From Paracoccaceae bacterium (lineage in GTDB: Bacteria > Pseudomonadota > Alphaproteobacteria > Rhodobacterales > Rhodobacteraceae), in contig JAIXZY010000039.1 of the NCBI GenBank assembly GCA_027489355.1, positions 124,001-188,000 of the forward strand: a stretch of DNA of 64,000 nt. The letters are read 5' to 3'. The notes below the pieces were generated by a model that was not told the DNA's origin, made no database searches, and saw only the letters and a list, made by a program, of their open reading frames with translations. How positions within the stretch are numbered: the stretch's first letter is position 1; each line of letters opens with the position of its first letter. A program made the position numbers and the translations under genes. Positions 20,664 to 28,142 of this stretch are shown here, piece by piece.

Positions 20664-22153
20664 TCGGGTCTCCTGTACCGGGCTTTGAGCGCCTTGCGGA
20701 TGATCTTGCCGGTCCCGGTGCGGGGCAGGGCGTCGAGGCGCTGGTAGTGCCTTGGCTGCTTCCAGCGGGCAAGGGTCTTTTCGGCGCATTCCCGCAGGGT
20801 GGAGGCTTCGATTTCGCAGGGGGCTTCGTAGAAGAGAGCGAGGATCGTCGTGCCGGGGGTGGGTTCCACCTGGGTAGCGGCGCAGGCATTTAAGGGCAGG
20901 TCGTGGAAGGCGGCCTCGATTTCCGCGGGTGAGACTCGGAAGCCGCCCGCATTGAGGAGGTCGTCCTTCCGGCCGAGGTGGGTGATGGCTCCGTCTTCAG
21001 CCATGACGGCGGCGTCGCCGGTGCGGAACCATTGGCCTTGCGGGGGCGGGTGGCCGAGATAGTGGCGCATGAGGCCGGGGTCGGCAGTGGAGACGGCGAG
21101 TTCCCCCGGGGTCCCGCGTTCGGTGGGCTGGCCGTGGTCGTCGAGGATGGCGATGTGGCGGCCTGGCTGGGGATAGCCGGAGCTGCCTTCGGGGGCCGGG
21201 CGGCTGGGTGAGCCGGAGAGATAGGTGGAGACCTCGGACATGCCAAGCGCTTCGTGGAGGTCGGTTCCCGTCTGGTCGCGCCAAAGTTGGCAGACGGCGT
21301 GGGGGAGGTTTTCGCCAGCCGAGAGGCCGTGGCGGAGGTGGGGGAGCGGCGGCAGCTCGGAGCGGAGAAGCTGGCGGTAGACCCCGGGAGCGGCGGCGAG
21401 GATGGTCGCCTGGGCGCGGGCCATGAGGGCGGGGAGGTCGGTCGCGGGCGTTCCAGCGGCGGGGATCAGGGCGGTGGCGCCGACGGTCCAGGGGTCGAGG
21501 AGGCCCGTGCCGAGGGTGTAGGTCCAGTTCAAAGCTCCGGCGTGAAGGAGGCGGTCGGTTTGGGTCAGGCCTTCCCAGTGCTTGTGCATCTGGCTGCGCG
21601 CGAGGATGGCGCGGTGGGCGTGGCTGACGGCCATCGGCGTGCCCGAGGTGCCGGAGGTGAAGATGATGTATGCCTCCCGATCCGGGTCGCCTTGGTGCAG
21701 GGCGGCGGGCGGGAGGTTGGACCAGGCGGCGACGTCCGGCGCGAGGATCGGGGCCGGGTGGTCGGGCAGGGCGATGCCGGGTTCGGCAGCGATGAGTTTC
21801 GGGGTGACGAGGGTGGCGAGTTTGGTGATCTCTGGCCCGGTCAGGGCGGCGGAAGTGGGGATGGGGACGAGGCCGGCCCAGATGGCGCCGAGGTAGAGGA
21901 TCGGGAAGGCGAGGGTGTTGCCGAGGCGGAGGAGGATGCGGTCTTCGGGCGACAGGCCCTGGGAGAGGAGGGCGGTGGCGGTGCTTTGCGTCAGGTGAAG
22001 GAGGTTGGCGGAGGTAAGGGTTTCGTCGCGGTCGGGGTGGAGGATCGTCAGCGCGGCTTTGTCGAGCGACCCGGCGCGGGACAGGACGTGGCCGGCGAGG
22101 TTGAAGGCCTGCGGGACAGTTGGGAAGGGACGGGTGTCGATTTCGGACAGCAT
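20660..22153 (-). CDS. AMP-dependent acyl-CoA synthetase/ligase
   Basis: This is a 497-aa ANL-superfamily enzyme that adenylates a carboxylate and transfers it to CoA or another thiol. Core motifs are AYIIFTSGTSGTPMAV (A3), GMSEVSTYLSG (A5), WFRTGD (A7) and RKDDLLNAGGFRVSPAEIE (A8). The catalytic lysine is in RTGTGKIIRKALK (A10). The substrate is unknown. The protein is shorter than medium- and long-chain acyl-CoA synthetases. It heads a three-gene operon with 4-nt overlaps and faces the XRE-cupin gene 64 bp away, a plausible regulator. Confidence 0.88.
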   Translation of the reverse strand: MLSEIDTRPFPTVPQAFNLAGHVLSRAGSLDKAALTILHPDRDETLTSANLLHLTQSTATALLSQGLSPEDRILLRLGNTLAFPILYLGAIWAGLVPIPTSAALTGPEITKLATLVTPKLIAAEPGIALPDHPAPILAPDVAAWSNLPPAALHQGDPDREAYIIFTSGTSGTPMAVSHAHRAILARSQMHKHWEGLTQTDRLLHAGALNWTYTLGTGLLDPWTVGATALIPAAGTPATDLPALMARAQATILAAAPGVYRQLLRSELPPLPHLRHGLSAGENLPHAVCQLWRDQTGTDLHEALGMSEVSTYLSGSPSRPAPEGSSGYPQPGRHIAILDDHGQPTERGTPGELAVSTADPGLMRHYLGHPPPQGQWFRTGDAAVMAEDGAITHLGRKDDLLNAGGFRVSPAEIEAAFHDLPLNACAATQVEPTPGTTILALFYEAPCEIEASTLRECAEKTLARWKQPRHYQRLDALPRTGTGKIIRKALKARYRRPE

Positions 22154-22217
22154 GGGGAAGGGGTAGGGGCCCGTTGCGGCAGTTGCAAGCGTGGGGCGGC
22201 TGGACTATCGGGGGCTT

Positions 22218-22841
22218 ATGGCTTTGACCGATCCGAAAAGCATGATCCGCGTGGCGCGCGAGGCCGGGGGCGAGGCCCATGTCGAGCCGTTGAACCTGGG
22301 CGAGCGGGTGCGGGAGTTGCGCCGGTCGCTCGGCTGGACGCTGGAAGAAGCGGCGACCAGGGCGGGGTTGGCGCGGTCGACGCTGTCGAAGATCGAGAAC
22401 GGGCAGATGAGCCCGACCTATGACGCATTGAAGAAGCTTGCCGGGGGGCTGGCGATTTCGGTGCCGCAGCTTTTCACTCCACCGTCGAAGCAGCAGGTCA
22501 TGGGGCGGATGGCGGTGACGAAGGCCGGCGAGGGGCAGTCTCAGGCTACGGTCACCTATGAGCATGAGCTTCTGGCCAACGGGCTGACCAAGAAGCAGAT
22601 GCTCCCCTACCGCGCCACGATCCGGGCGCGGGATCTGGATGAGTTCGACGGTTGGGTCCGGCACGACGGGGAAGAGTTCCTGTATGTGCTGACCGGGGTG
22701 ATCCGGCTTTACACCGAATTCTACGAGCCGGTGGAACTGCGCCGGGGGGACAGCGCGTATTACGACGCGGCGATGGGCCACAACGTGATCAGCCTGTCCG
22801 AGGAGGACGCGACGATCCTTTGGGTCACGTCTCTGGTTTGA
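22218..22841 (+). CDS. XRE-family regulator with C-terminal cupin domain
   Basis: This is a 207-aa DNA-binding protein. The helix-turn-helix spans about residues 27-80 (LNLGERVRELRRSLGWTLEE, then LARSTLSKIENGQMSPTYDA). The cupin sensor (about 125-205) has the motif HDGEEFLYVLTGVIRLYTE and ends in TILWVTSLV. The ATG at 22218 is preferred to an upstream GTG. Members often repress adjacent metabolic genes. The divergent acyl-CoA ligase operon, 64 bp away, is the obvious candidate target (inference). Confidence 0.88.
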   Translation: MALTDPKSMIRVAREAGGEAHVEPLNLGERVRELRRSLGWTLEEAATRAGLARSTLSKIENGQMSPTYDALKKLAGGLAISVPQLFTPPSKQQVMGRMAVTKAGEGQSQATVTYEHELLANGLTKKQMLPYRATIRARDLDEFDGWVRHDGEEFLYVLTGVIRLYTEFYEPVELRRGDSAYYDAAMGHNVISLSEEDATILWVTSLV

Positions 22842-22906
22842 TCTGGCTCATGGTGATGCACGCGGCTGCGGGATAGGTTTCCTGAAACAGGGCCGGGAGG
22901 GGCCGG

Positions 22907-23647
22907 ATGAGGGTTGCGGTCCTGACGGACATCCATGCCAATCGCGAGGCGTTCGAGGCGGTGCTGGCCGATGTGGCCGGACATGGCGTCGACCGGATAG
23001 CGCTTCTGGGCGATATCGTGGGCTATGGGGCGGACCCGGAATGGTGCTGCGACCGCGCCGCGGCACTGATGGCCGAAGGGGCGATCTGCGTTCGGGGAAA
23101 CCACGACAATGCGGCCTCTGGCGCGCCAGAGGCAATGTCCCAGCTTGCCAAGCGGGCACTGGACTGGACTTCGGCACGGTTGAATGCCGCGCAAAAGGCC
23201 TTCCTGGGCGGGCTGCCCTACACGGTCGAGGCAGAGGGAGCGCTTTACGTTCACGCCTCGGCGAACCGGCCGGAGGAGTGGTCCTATGTGACAAGCGACA
23301 CCCGCGCGGCGCCGTCCTTTCGGGCGACGACGGCGCGACTGATCCTGTGCGGACATGTGCATGTGCCGATGCTGGCCAGCCGGGACATCGGTGGGGTGGT
23401 GCGGGAGCAGGCGTTCAAGCCGGGGCTGGCGATACCGCTCTTGCCCTCGCGGCGCTGGCTGGCGGTGGTGGGGTCGGTCGGTCAGCCGCGGGACGGGGTG
23501 GCGCAGGCGGCATGGGCGCTGGTGGATACCGCGCGGCAGGAGCTGACCTTCCGCCGCACGCCCTATGATGCGGCGGGGGCCGCGCGGAAGGTGCGCGCGG
23601 CGGGGTTGCCGGAGGAGTTGGCGGTGCGATTGCTGGTGGGACGATGA
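22907..23647 (+). CDS. Metallophosphoesterase, YfcE/MJ0936-like
   Basis: This is a 246-aa calcineurin-like phosphoesterase. Metal ligands are clear: DIH (Asp8, His10), GDIVGYG (Asp36), GNHDN (Asn65, His66) and GHVHVP. GSVGQPRD near the C-terminal third is the family hallmark. Reported activities are on phosphodiesters or phosphoproteins. A GGGAGGGG precedes the ATG. Its stop codon overlaps the start of the kinase-USP gene (ATGATG), so the two are made together and may act on the same target (inference). Confidence 0.88.
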   Translation: MRVAVLTDIHANREAFEAVLADVAGHGVDRIALLGDIVGYGADPEWCCDRAAALMAEGAICVRGNHDNAASGAPEAMSQLAKRALDWTSARLNAAQKAFLGGLPYTVEAEGALYVHASANRPEEWSYVTSDTRAAPSFRATTARLILCGHVHVPMLASRDIGGVVREQAFKPGLAIPLLPSRRWLAVVGSVGQPRDGVAQAAWALVDTARQELTFRRTPYDAAGAARKVRAAGLPEELAVRLLVGR

Positions 23648-25095
23648 TGCAGGTGAGGCCGAAGGAAGGGTTGCAGATCGACGGCTTCACGCTGGGGGAA
23701 AAGCTGCACACTGGCGGGTTCGCGACGATCTGGGCGGTGACGCATCCGGACCATGACCTGCCCATGGTGATGAAGGTGCCGACGATCCTGGACGGCTATG
23801 ACGGGCCGACCATCGTGGGCTTCGAGGTCGAGCAGATGATCATGCCGCGGCTGTCCGGCCCGCATGTGCCGAAGGTGATCGCGACGGGGGGCTTCGACGT
23901 GATGCCCTATATCGTCACGGAATGCATCGACGGCGGGTCCTTCCTGCCGGTGTTCCAGAAGGCGCCCTTGCCCCTGTCGGACGTCATCGAGATCGCCGCG
24001 CGGATGGTGGCGGCGGTGGCGGACCTGCACCGCCAGCACGTGATCCACTTGGACCTGAAGCCCGAGAACTTCCTGCAGCGGAAGACGGGCGAGATGGTGA
24101 TGGTGGACTTCGGGCTGAGCCGCCACGACCAGCTGCCGGACCTTCTGGCCGAGGAATTCACCATCCCGATGGGGACCTATCCCTACATCGCGCCGGAACA
24201 GTACCTACGCTGCCGGGATGACCCTCGGTCCGACCTCTTTGCCCTGGGCGCGATGCTGTATGCGCTGGCGACGGGGCGCAACCCCTGGGGGACGCCTGAA
24301 ACGCTGCGCGGGGTGCGCAAACGGCTCTGGCGCGACCCGGTGCCGCCGCGCGCGCTCCGGCCTGAAATCCCGGAATGGCTGCAGGAGATCATCCTGCGCG
24401 CGCTGACGGTCGATCCGATGCGACGGTATCAGACGGCGGCGCAGATGGCCTTCGACCTGTCTCATCCGCAGCAGGTCACGCTGACGCCGCGGGCACTGAA
24501 GCTGAAGCGCGACAGCTGGCTGACGGTCTTCGACCGCTGGCGGGTGATGCGGAAGATTCGGCGATTTACCGCGCCAGCATCGGTGGCGGCGCAGGTGGCC
24601 TCGGTCCCGATCATCGTCGTGGCGGTGGACCTGTCGCCACAGGGAGAGCGGCTTGCCGAGGTGCTGTTGCGCGCGGTGAAGCGGATGCTGATCCTGGAGC
24701 CGGATGCGCGGATCGCCTGCGTCAACGTGATCAAGACGGCGCGGATCGGGATCGACCAGGGGACGGATGACCAGGGCAACAACCTGCATGTGCTGCGGCT
24801 GGTGCAACTGAAGACCTGGGCCGAGGGGATCGAGCTGCCTGACCACCGGCTGACCTATACCGTGCTGGAAGGGCCGGACCCGGGGCAGGCGATCATCGAC
24901 TATGCCACGTCGAACCAGGTGGACCACATCATGATGGGCGCGCGCGGCCATTCGACCACGCGACGCTACCTCGGCTCGGTCAGCGCGCAAGTGGTGGCCG
25001 AGGCGCATTGCTCGGTCACGGTGATCCGGCTGCGGGAAGGTGGGGCCGAGGAAACGCGCCCGGCACTGTCCGAGGTGGAAACGGCCCCCGCCTAA
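23644..25095 (+). CDS. Hanks-type Ser/Thr protein kinase fused to universal stress protein domain
   Basis: This is a 483-aa cytosolic fusion. The kinase domain (about 14-275) shows a glycine-loop LHTGGFATIW and Lys44. The catalytic loop HLDLKPEN (135-142) has Leu in place of the usual Arg of HRD. DFG is at 155-157 and APEQ at 183-186. A linker (280-318) leads to a UspA-like domain (322-464) with the ATP-site pattern MGARGH...LGSVS. No membrane segment is present. It overlaps the metallophosphoesterase gene by 4 nt. A kinase sensing nucleotide through its USP domain is a reasonable inference. Confidence 0.88.
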   Translation: MMQVRPKEGLQIDGFTLGEKLHTGGFATIWAVTHPDHDLPMVMKVPTILDGYDGPTIVGFEVEQMIMPRLSGPHVPKVIATGGFDVMPYIVTECIDGGSFLPVFQKAPLPLSDVIEIAARMVAAVADLHRQHVIHLDLKPENFLQRKTGEMVMVDFGLSRHDQLPDLLAEEFTIPMGTYPYIAPEQYLRCRDDPRSDLFALGAMLYALATGRNPWGTPETLRGVRKRLWRDPVPPRALRPEIPEWLQEIILRALTVDPMRRYQTAAQMAFDLSHPQQVTLTPRALKLKRDSWLTVFDRWRVMRKIRRFTAPASVAAQVASVPIIVVAVDLSPQGERLAEVLLRAVKRMLILEPDARIACVNVIKTARIGIDQGTDDQGNNLHVLRLVQLKTWAEGIELPDHRLTYTVLEGPDPGQAIIDYATSNQVDHIMMGARGHSTTRRYLGSVSAQVVAEAHCSVTVIRLREGGAEETRPALSEVETAPA

Positions 25096-25103
25096 GGGGC
25101 CGT
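25081..25103. terminator. Hairpin terminator spanning the kinase stop codon
   Basis: ACGGCCCC (25081-25088) pairs with GGGGCCGT (25096-25103). The 7-nt loop contains the TAA stop of the kinase gene. It sits between the convergent kinase and entericidin genes and could stop transcription from either side. There is no strong T-run. Confidence 0.55.
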
Positions 25104-25108
25104 CCGCC

Positions 25109-25222
25109 TTAGAACGTGTCCTGCACCGTGCGCGCGGTCCCCGAGATGTCCTCACCCACGCCGGCGATGGTGTTGCAGCCGGCGAGAACGGCCAGCACGG
25201 CCAGAAGTGCCAGTTTCTTCAT
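25109..25222 (-). CDS. Entericidin-type small lipoprotein
   Basis: This is a 37-aa lipoprotein of the entericidin A/B family. A lipoprotein signal MKKLALLAVLAVLAGC gives lipidation at Cys16. The mature part NTIAGVGEDISGTARTVQD is the family signature. It begins 17 nt after the stop of the peptide-binding protein gene on the same strand, so it is probably co-transcribed. In E. coli entericidins are envelope toxin/antidote peptides. In Rhodobacterales the role is unknown. Confidence 0.85.
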   Translation of the reverse strand: MKKLALLAVLAVLAGCNTIAGVGEDISGTARTVQDTF

Positions 25223-25239
25223 TGCTCTTTGCCTCGTCT

Positions 25240-27060
25240 TCACTTTGCCTCGTACCACCAGGTGTCCGGCAGGAACCCTGTCCAGTCACCGTAAAGCGGT
25301 ATCTTCTGGGGATACTTCAGGTCGGCGGAGTATGCCAAGCGGGAAAGGTCGGAATACCAGATCGGGACAACATAGCGGCCCGAGGTCAGGACCCGGTCAA
25401 GCGCCCTGGTGGCGGCGGTGAACTCCTCGGCATCGGGCGCCTTCAGCATGGCGGCGATCATCGCCTCGACCGCGGGAGAATTCACGCCCATCCAGTTGCG
25501 CGTACCGGATTCCGTCACGCCCGCAGCACCCCAGTAGAGAAGCTGCTCGTTGCCGGGCGACAGCGACAGGGACCGGATGTAGTGGGTCATGTCGAAGTCG
25601 TAGGCGTTGGTGCGTTCCTTGTACTGGGCGTCGTCGACCTTGTTCAGCGTCGCGGTGATGCCAAGCGCCTTCAGCGCCTCGATATAGACCTGGGCGGCCG
25701 AGGCCATCTCGTCCTGGCCGGTGACCAGCAGGATCTCGAAGGCGAAGGGCTCGCCCTTGGCGTTCTTCAGGACGCCATCGTCGCCCACGGTCCAGCCAGC
25801 CTCTTCCAGAAGCTTGGCGGCGGCGCGGATGTTCTTGCGATTGGTCTGGTCGCCGTCCGAGACGGGCAGCGCATAGCCTTCGATCGCGCCGGGGGGAAGT
25901 TCGGCGGCGAAGGGTTGCAGAAGCTCCAGCTCGCGACCCTGGGCCGGGGCGCCGGGCTCCATACCCAGGAAAGAGTTGCCGAAATAGGACGGGATGCGGG
26001 GCAGGGCGCCGCCATTCAGGGTCTGGTTGATGAATTCGAAGTTGAACGCCAGGATCAGCGCCTCGCGCACGCGCCAGTCGGCGAACATCGGGCGGCGGGT
26101 GTTCATCACGAACCCCTCGATCCCCGAAGGGCGGCCATGCGGGATTTCCGCCTTGATGACGTCGCCCGACTGGACGGCGGGGAAATCGTAAGAGGACTGC
26201 CACTTGGCCACGTTCGCCTCGCGGTAGGCTGAAAGCTGGCCGGCCTTGAATGCCTCGAAGATCGCCTGCGGGTTGGCGAAATAGTCGTAGCGGATCTCGT
26301 CAAAGTTCCACTGGCCGCGGTTGAAGGGCAGGTCCTTGCCCCACCAGTCGGGGTTGCGCTTGTAGGTCACCTGCTCACCGAGTTCGGAACTGTCGAGAAG
26401 ATAGGGACCCGAGCCGACCGGGACCTCCATCGTCGCCTCGGCGAAGTCCTTGCCCTCCCATTGCGCCTTTTTCAGGATCGGGCGCAGGCCCAGGATCAGC
26501 GGCAGCTCGCGGTCCTCGACATTGAAAGTGAAGCGGACCGACCGTTCGCCCGTCTTCTCCATCGTGGCGATCTTCTTCCAGGCGGCGGCGTAGCGCGGGT
26601 TGCCTTGCGTTCCCAGCGTCTCCATCGACCACATCACGTCTTCCACCGTGACGGGCGAGCCGTCCGAGAATCGCGCCTCGGGCCGCAGGGTGAATTCGAC
26701 GTAGGTCCGGGCCTCGTCGGTATCAAGCGATTCGGCCAGAAGGCCGTAAAGCGAGAAGGGTTCATCGTAGTTCCGGCCCATCAGGGTTTCGACCACGAGG
26801 GTCGAGATCCCAAGCGTCGGGCGGCCCTTGGTGACAAAAGGGTTGAAGCTGTCATAGCTGCCCGCCTCGCCCCAGCGGTAGGTGCCGCCCTTGGGCGCGT
26901 CCGGGTTGACCTGAGGCAGGGACACAAAATCCGGGGGGAGGGCAGGTTCGCCATACATAGCTATGCCGTGCTTCGGCTCTGCCTGCGCGGCTGCGGCGAA
27001 AAATGCCAGCGCCGCTGCCAGTCCGAACCTGCGCAAGGCGGTGCCCGTTTCCCGTCTCAT
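25240..27060 (-). CDS. ABC transporter substrate-binding protein, family 5 (YejA-like)
   Basis: This is a 606-aa periplasmic oligopeptide-type binding protein. The signal peptide is RRFGLAAALAFFAAAAQA, cut before EPKHG. Family 5 features include the opening MYGEPALPPDFVSLPQVNPD and the DPxxPKGG-like turn (NPDAPKGGTYRWGEAGSYDS), characteristic of YejA and agrocinopine-type proteins. The start at 27060 gives an intact signal sequence. An upstream TTG frame would bury it. No permease or ATPase gene is adjacent, so its partner is elsewhere. The ligand is unknown. Confidence 0.9.
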   Translation of the reverse strand: MRRETGTALRRFGLAAALAFFAAAAQAEPKHGIAMYGEPALPPDFVSLPQVNPDAPKGGTYRWGEAGSYDSFNPFVTKGRPTLGISTLVVETLMGRNYDEPFSLYGLLAESLDTDEARTYVEFTLRPEARFSDGSPVTVEDVMWSMETLGTQGNPRYAAAWKKIATMEKTGERSVRFTFNVEDRELPLILGLRPILKKAQWEGKDFAEATMEVPVGSGPYLLDSSELGEQVTYKRNPDWWGKDLPFNRGQWNFDEIRYDYFANPQAIFEAFKAGQLSAYREANVAKWQSSYDFPAVQSGDVIKAEIPHGRPSGIEGFVMNTRRPMFADWRVREALILAFNFEFINQTLNGGALPRIPSYFGNSFLGMEPGAPAQGRELELLQPFAAELPPGAIEGYALPVSDGDQTNRKNIRAAAKLLEEAGWTVGDDGVLKNAKGEPFAFEILLVTGQDEMASAAQVYIEALKALGITATLNKVDDAQYKERTNAYDFDMTHYIRSLSLSPGNEQLLYWGAAGVTESGTRNWMGVNSPAVEAMIAAMLKAPDAEEFTAATRALDRVLTSGRYVVPIWYSDLSRLAYSADLKYPQKIPLYGDWTGFLPDTWWYEAK

Positions 27061-27112
27061 CCCCCGATGCTCCCATATCCAGCGGTTGTGTGGACGCACA
27101 GTAGGGCGGAGA

Positions 27113-27126
27113 TTGAATCTATTCAA
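27113..27126. promoter_or_regulatory. AT-rich palindrome upstream of the binding-protein gene
   Basis: TTGAAT-CT-ATTCAA is a 6-bp inverted repeat with a 2-nt centre, 53 bp upstream of the binding-protein ATG and just before the -35 box of the small RNA candidate. It could be an operator acting on either unit. No regulator can be named. Confidence 0.4.
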
Positions 27127-27135
27127 ACTTTTAGC

Positions 27136-27164
27136 TTGGCCATCGGCGGAGAGGGGACTATAAA
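27136..27164 (+). promoter_or_regulatory. Sigma-70-like promoter
   Basis: TTGGCC (27136-27141) and TATAAA (27159-27164) are separated by exactly 17 bp. Transcription would begin near 27171 with no coding frame downstream before a strong terminator. This is the best promoter match noticed in the window. Confidence 0.6.
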
Positions 27165-27170
27165 GACTGT

Positions 27171-27247
27171 ACTGCTCGATAGGTTTCTTGCCTGTATGAA
27201 ACCTGCCTCAAAGACTGAACGCCGGCCTTGCGCCGGCGTTTTTTTCT
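27171..27247 (+). ncRNA. Small RNA candidate, about 75 nt
   Basis: A promoter-like sequence ends at 27164 and a textbook terminator ends at 27245, with no open frame between them. The predicted transcript has a 7-bp stem AGGTTTC/GAAACCT (27181-27187 with 27198-27204) around the loop TTGCCTGTAT. An unpaired GCCTCAAAGACTG follows, then the terminator. The layout (one stem-loop, a linker, a U-tailed hairpin) is that of a trans-acting small RNA. It lies between divergent genes. It could also be a bdhA leader attenuator. No known family was recognised. Confidence 0.55.
27218..27245 (+). terminator. Rho-independent terminator of the small RNA candidate
   Basis: AACGCCGGC (27218-27226), loop CTTGC and GCCGGCGTT (27232-27240) form a perfect 9-bp stem, followed by five further T residues. 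No gene on the plus strand ends upstream of it. Confidence 0.85.
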
Positions 27248-27282
27248 TCCCGGGTCCATGACTTCCGTTTCGCCGCAGGGCA

Positions 27283-27303
27283 TGCAATGCTTTCGCAAAT
27301 GCA
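27283..27303. promoter_or_regulatory. TGC-rich element upstream of bdhA
   Basis: The segment reads TGCAATGC-TTTC-GCAAATGCA, a set of TGC/GCA half-sites 18 bp before the bdhA ATG. The polyhydroxybutyrate regulator PhaR of Paracoccus and Rhodobacter binds CTGC-N3/4-GCAG-type sites, so this is a possible but imperfect PhaR site. Confidence 0.3.
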
Positions 27304-27320
27304 GCATTTGGAGGGGTGGC

Positions 27321-28094
27321 ATGACACTTTCGGGCAAACGGGCAGTGATCACCGGATCGAACTCGGGGATCGGGCTCGGCGTCGCCGAGGCGCTGGCGGC
27401 GGCAGGAGCCGAGGTGATTCTGAACAGCTTCACCGACCGGGCCGAGGATCATGAACTGGCGGCAGACCTTGGCGCACGGCACGGCGTCGCGGCCCGCTAC
27501 ATCCCTGCAGACATGTCCAAGGGGGCTGAATGCCGGGCGCTGGTCGAGAAGGCGGGCGGCTGCGACATCCTGGTGAACAATGCCGGCATCCAGTTCGTCA
27601 GCCCGATCGAGGCGTTCCCGGTCGAGAAATGGGATGCGATCCTGGCGATCAACCTGTCCTCGGCCTTCCACACCACTGCCGCGGCGCTGCCGGGGATGCG
27701 GGCAAAGGGCTGGGGCCGCGTGGTCAACATCGCCAGCGCCCACGGACTGACCGCCAGCCCCTTCAAGTCGGCCTATATCGCGGCCAAGCACGGCGTCGTA
27801 GGCCTGTCGAAGACCGTGGCGCTGGAAACCGCGGGGCAGGGCATCACCTGCAACGCGATCTGCCCCGGCTATGTGCTGACCCCGCTGGTCGAGGCCCAGA
27901 TACCCGAGCAGATGAAGGTCCACAACATGGACCGCGAAACCGTGATCCGTGAGGTGATGCTGGAGCGTCAGCCCTCGCGCCAGTTCGCGACGGTCGAGCA
28001 GATCGGCGGGACCACGGTCTATCTCTGCAGCCCGGCAGCGGACCAGGTGACGGGGACCACGATCAGCGTCGACGGCGGTTGGACGGCGCTGTGA
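27321..28094 (+). CDS. bdhA: 3-Hydroxybutyrate dehydrogenase
   Basis: This is a 257-aa short-chain dehydrogenase interconverting (R)-3-hydroxybutyrate and acetoacetate with NAD. The nucleotide loop TGSNSGIGLG is near residues 11-20, NNAG follows, and the catalytic region contains NIASAHGLTASPFKSAYIAAK with Ser, Tyr and Lys. The length is exact for the family. GGAGGGG precedes the ATG. The patatin gene follows by 48 nt, the same order as the bdhA-patD operon described in Legionella. The role is use of stored polyhydroxybutyrate. Confidence 0.93.
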   Translation: MTLSGKRAVITGSNSGIGLGVAEALAAAGAEVILNSFTDRAEDHELAADLGARHGVAARYIPADMSKGAECRALVEKAGGCDILVNNAGIQFVSPIEAFPVEKWDAILAINLSSAFHTTAAALPGMRAKGWGRVVNIASAHGLTASPFKSAYIAAKHGVVGLSKTVALETAGQGITCNAICPGYVLTPLVEAQIPEQMKVHNMDRETVIREVMLERQPSRQFATVEQIGGTTVYLCSPAADQVTGTTISVDGGWTAL

Positions 28095-28142
28095 GCGGTC
28101 AAGATCCTATGGTCCTTTCGTGAAGAATTGCGGGTTCCGGAC

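Noticed and set aside
20660-22153. Horizontal transfer of the acyl-CoA ligase based on composition
   Set aside because: The gene seems richer in C-ending codons than some neighbours, but codon use varies across this window and no quantitative comparison was made.
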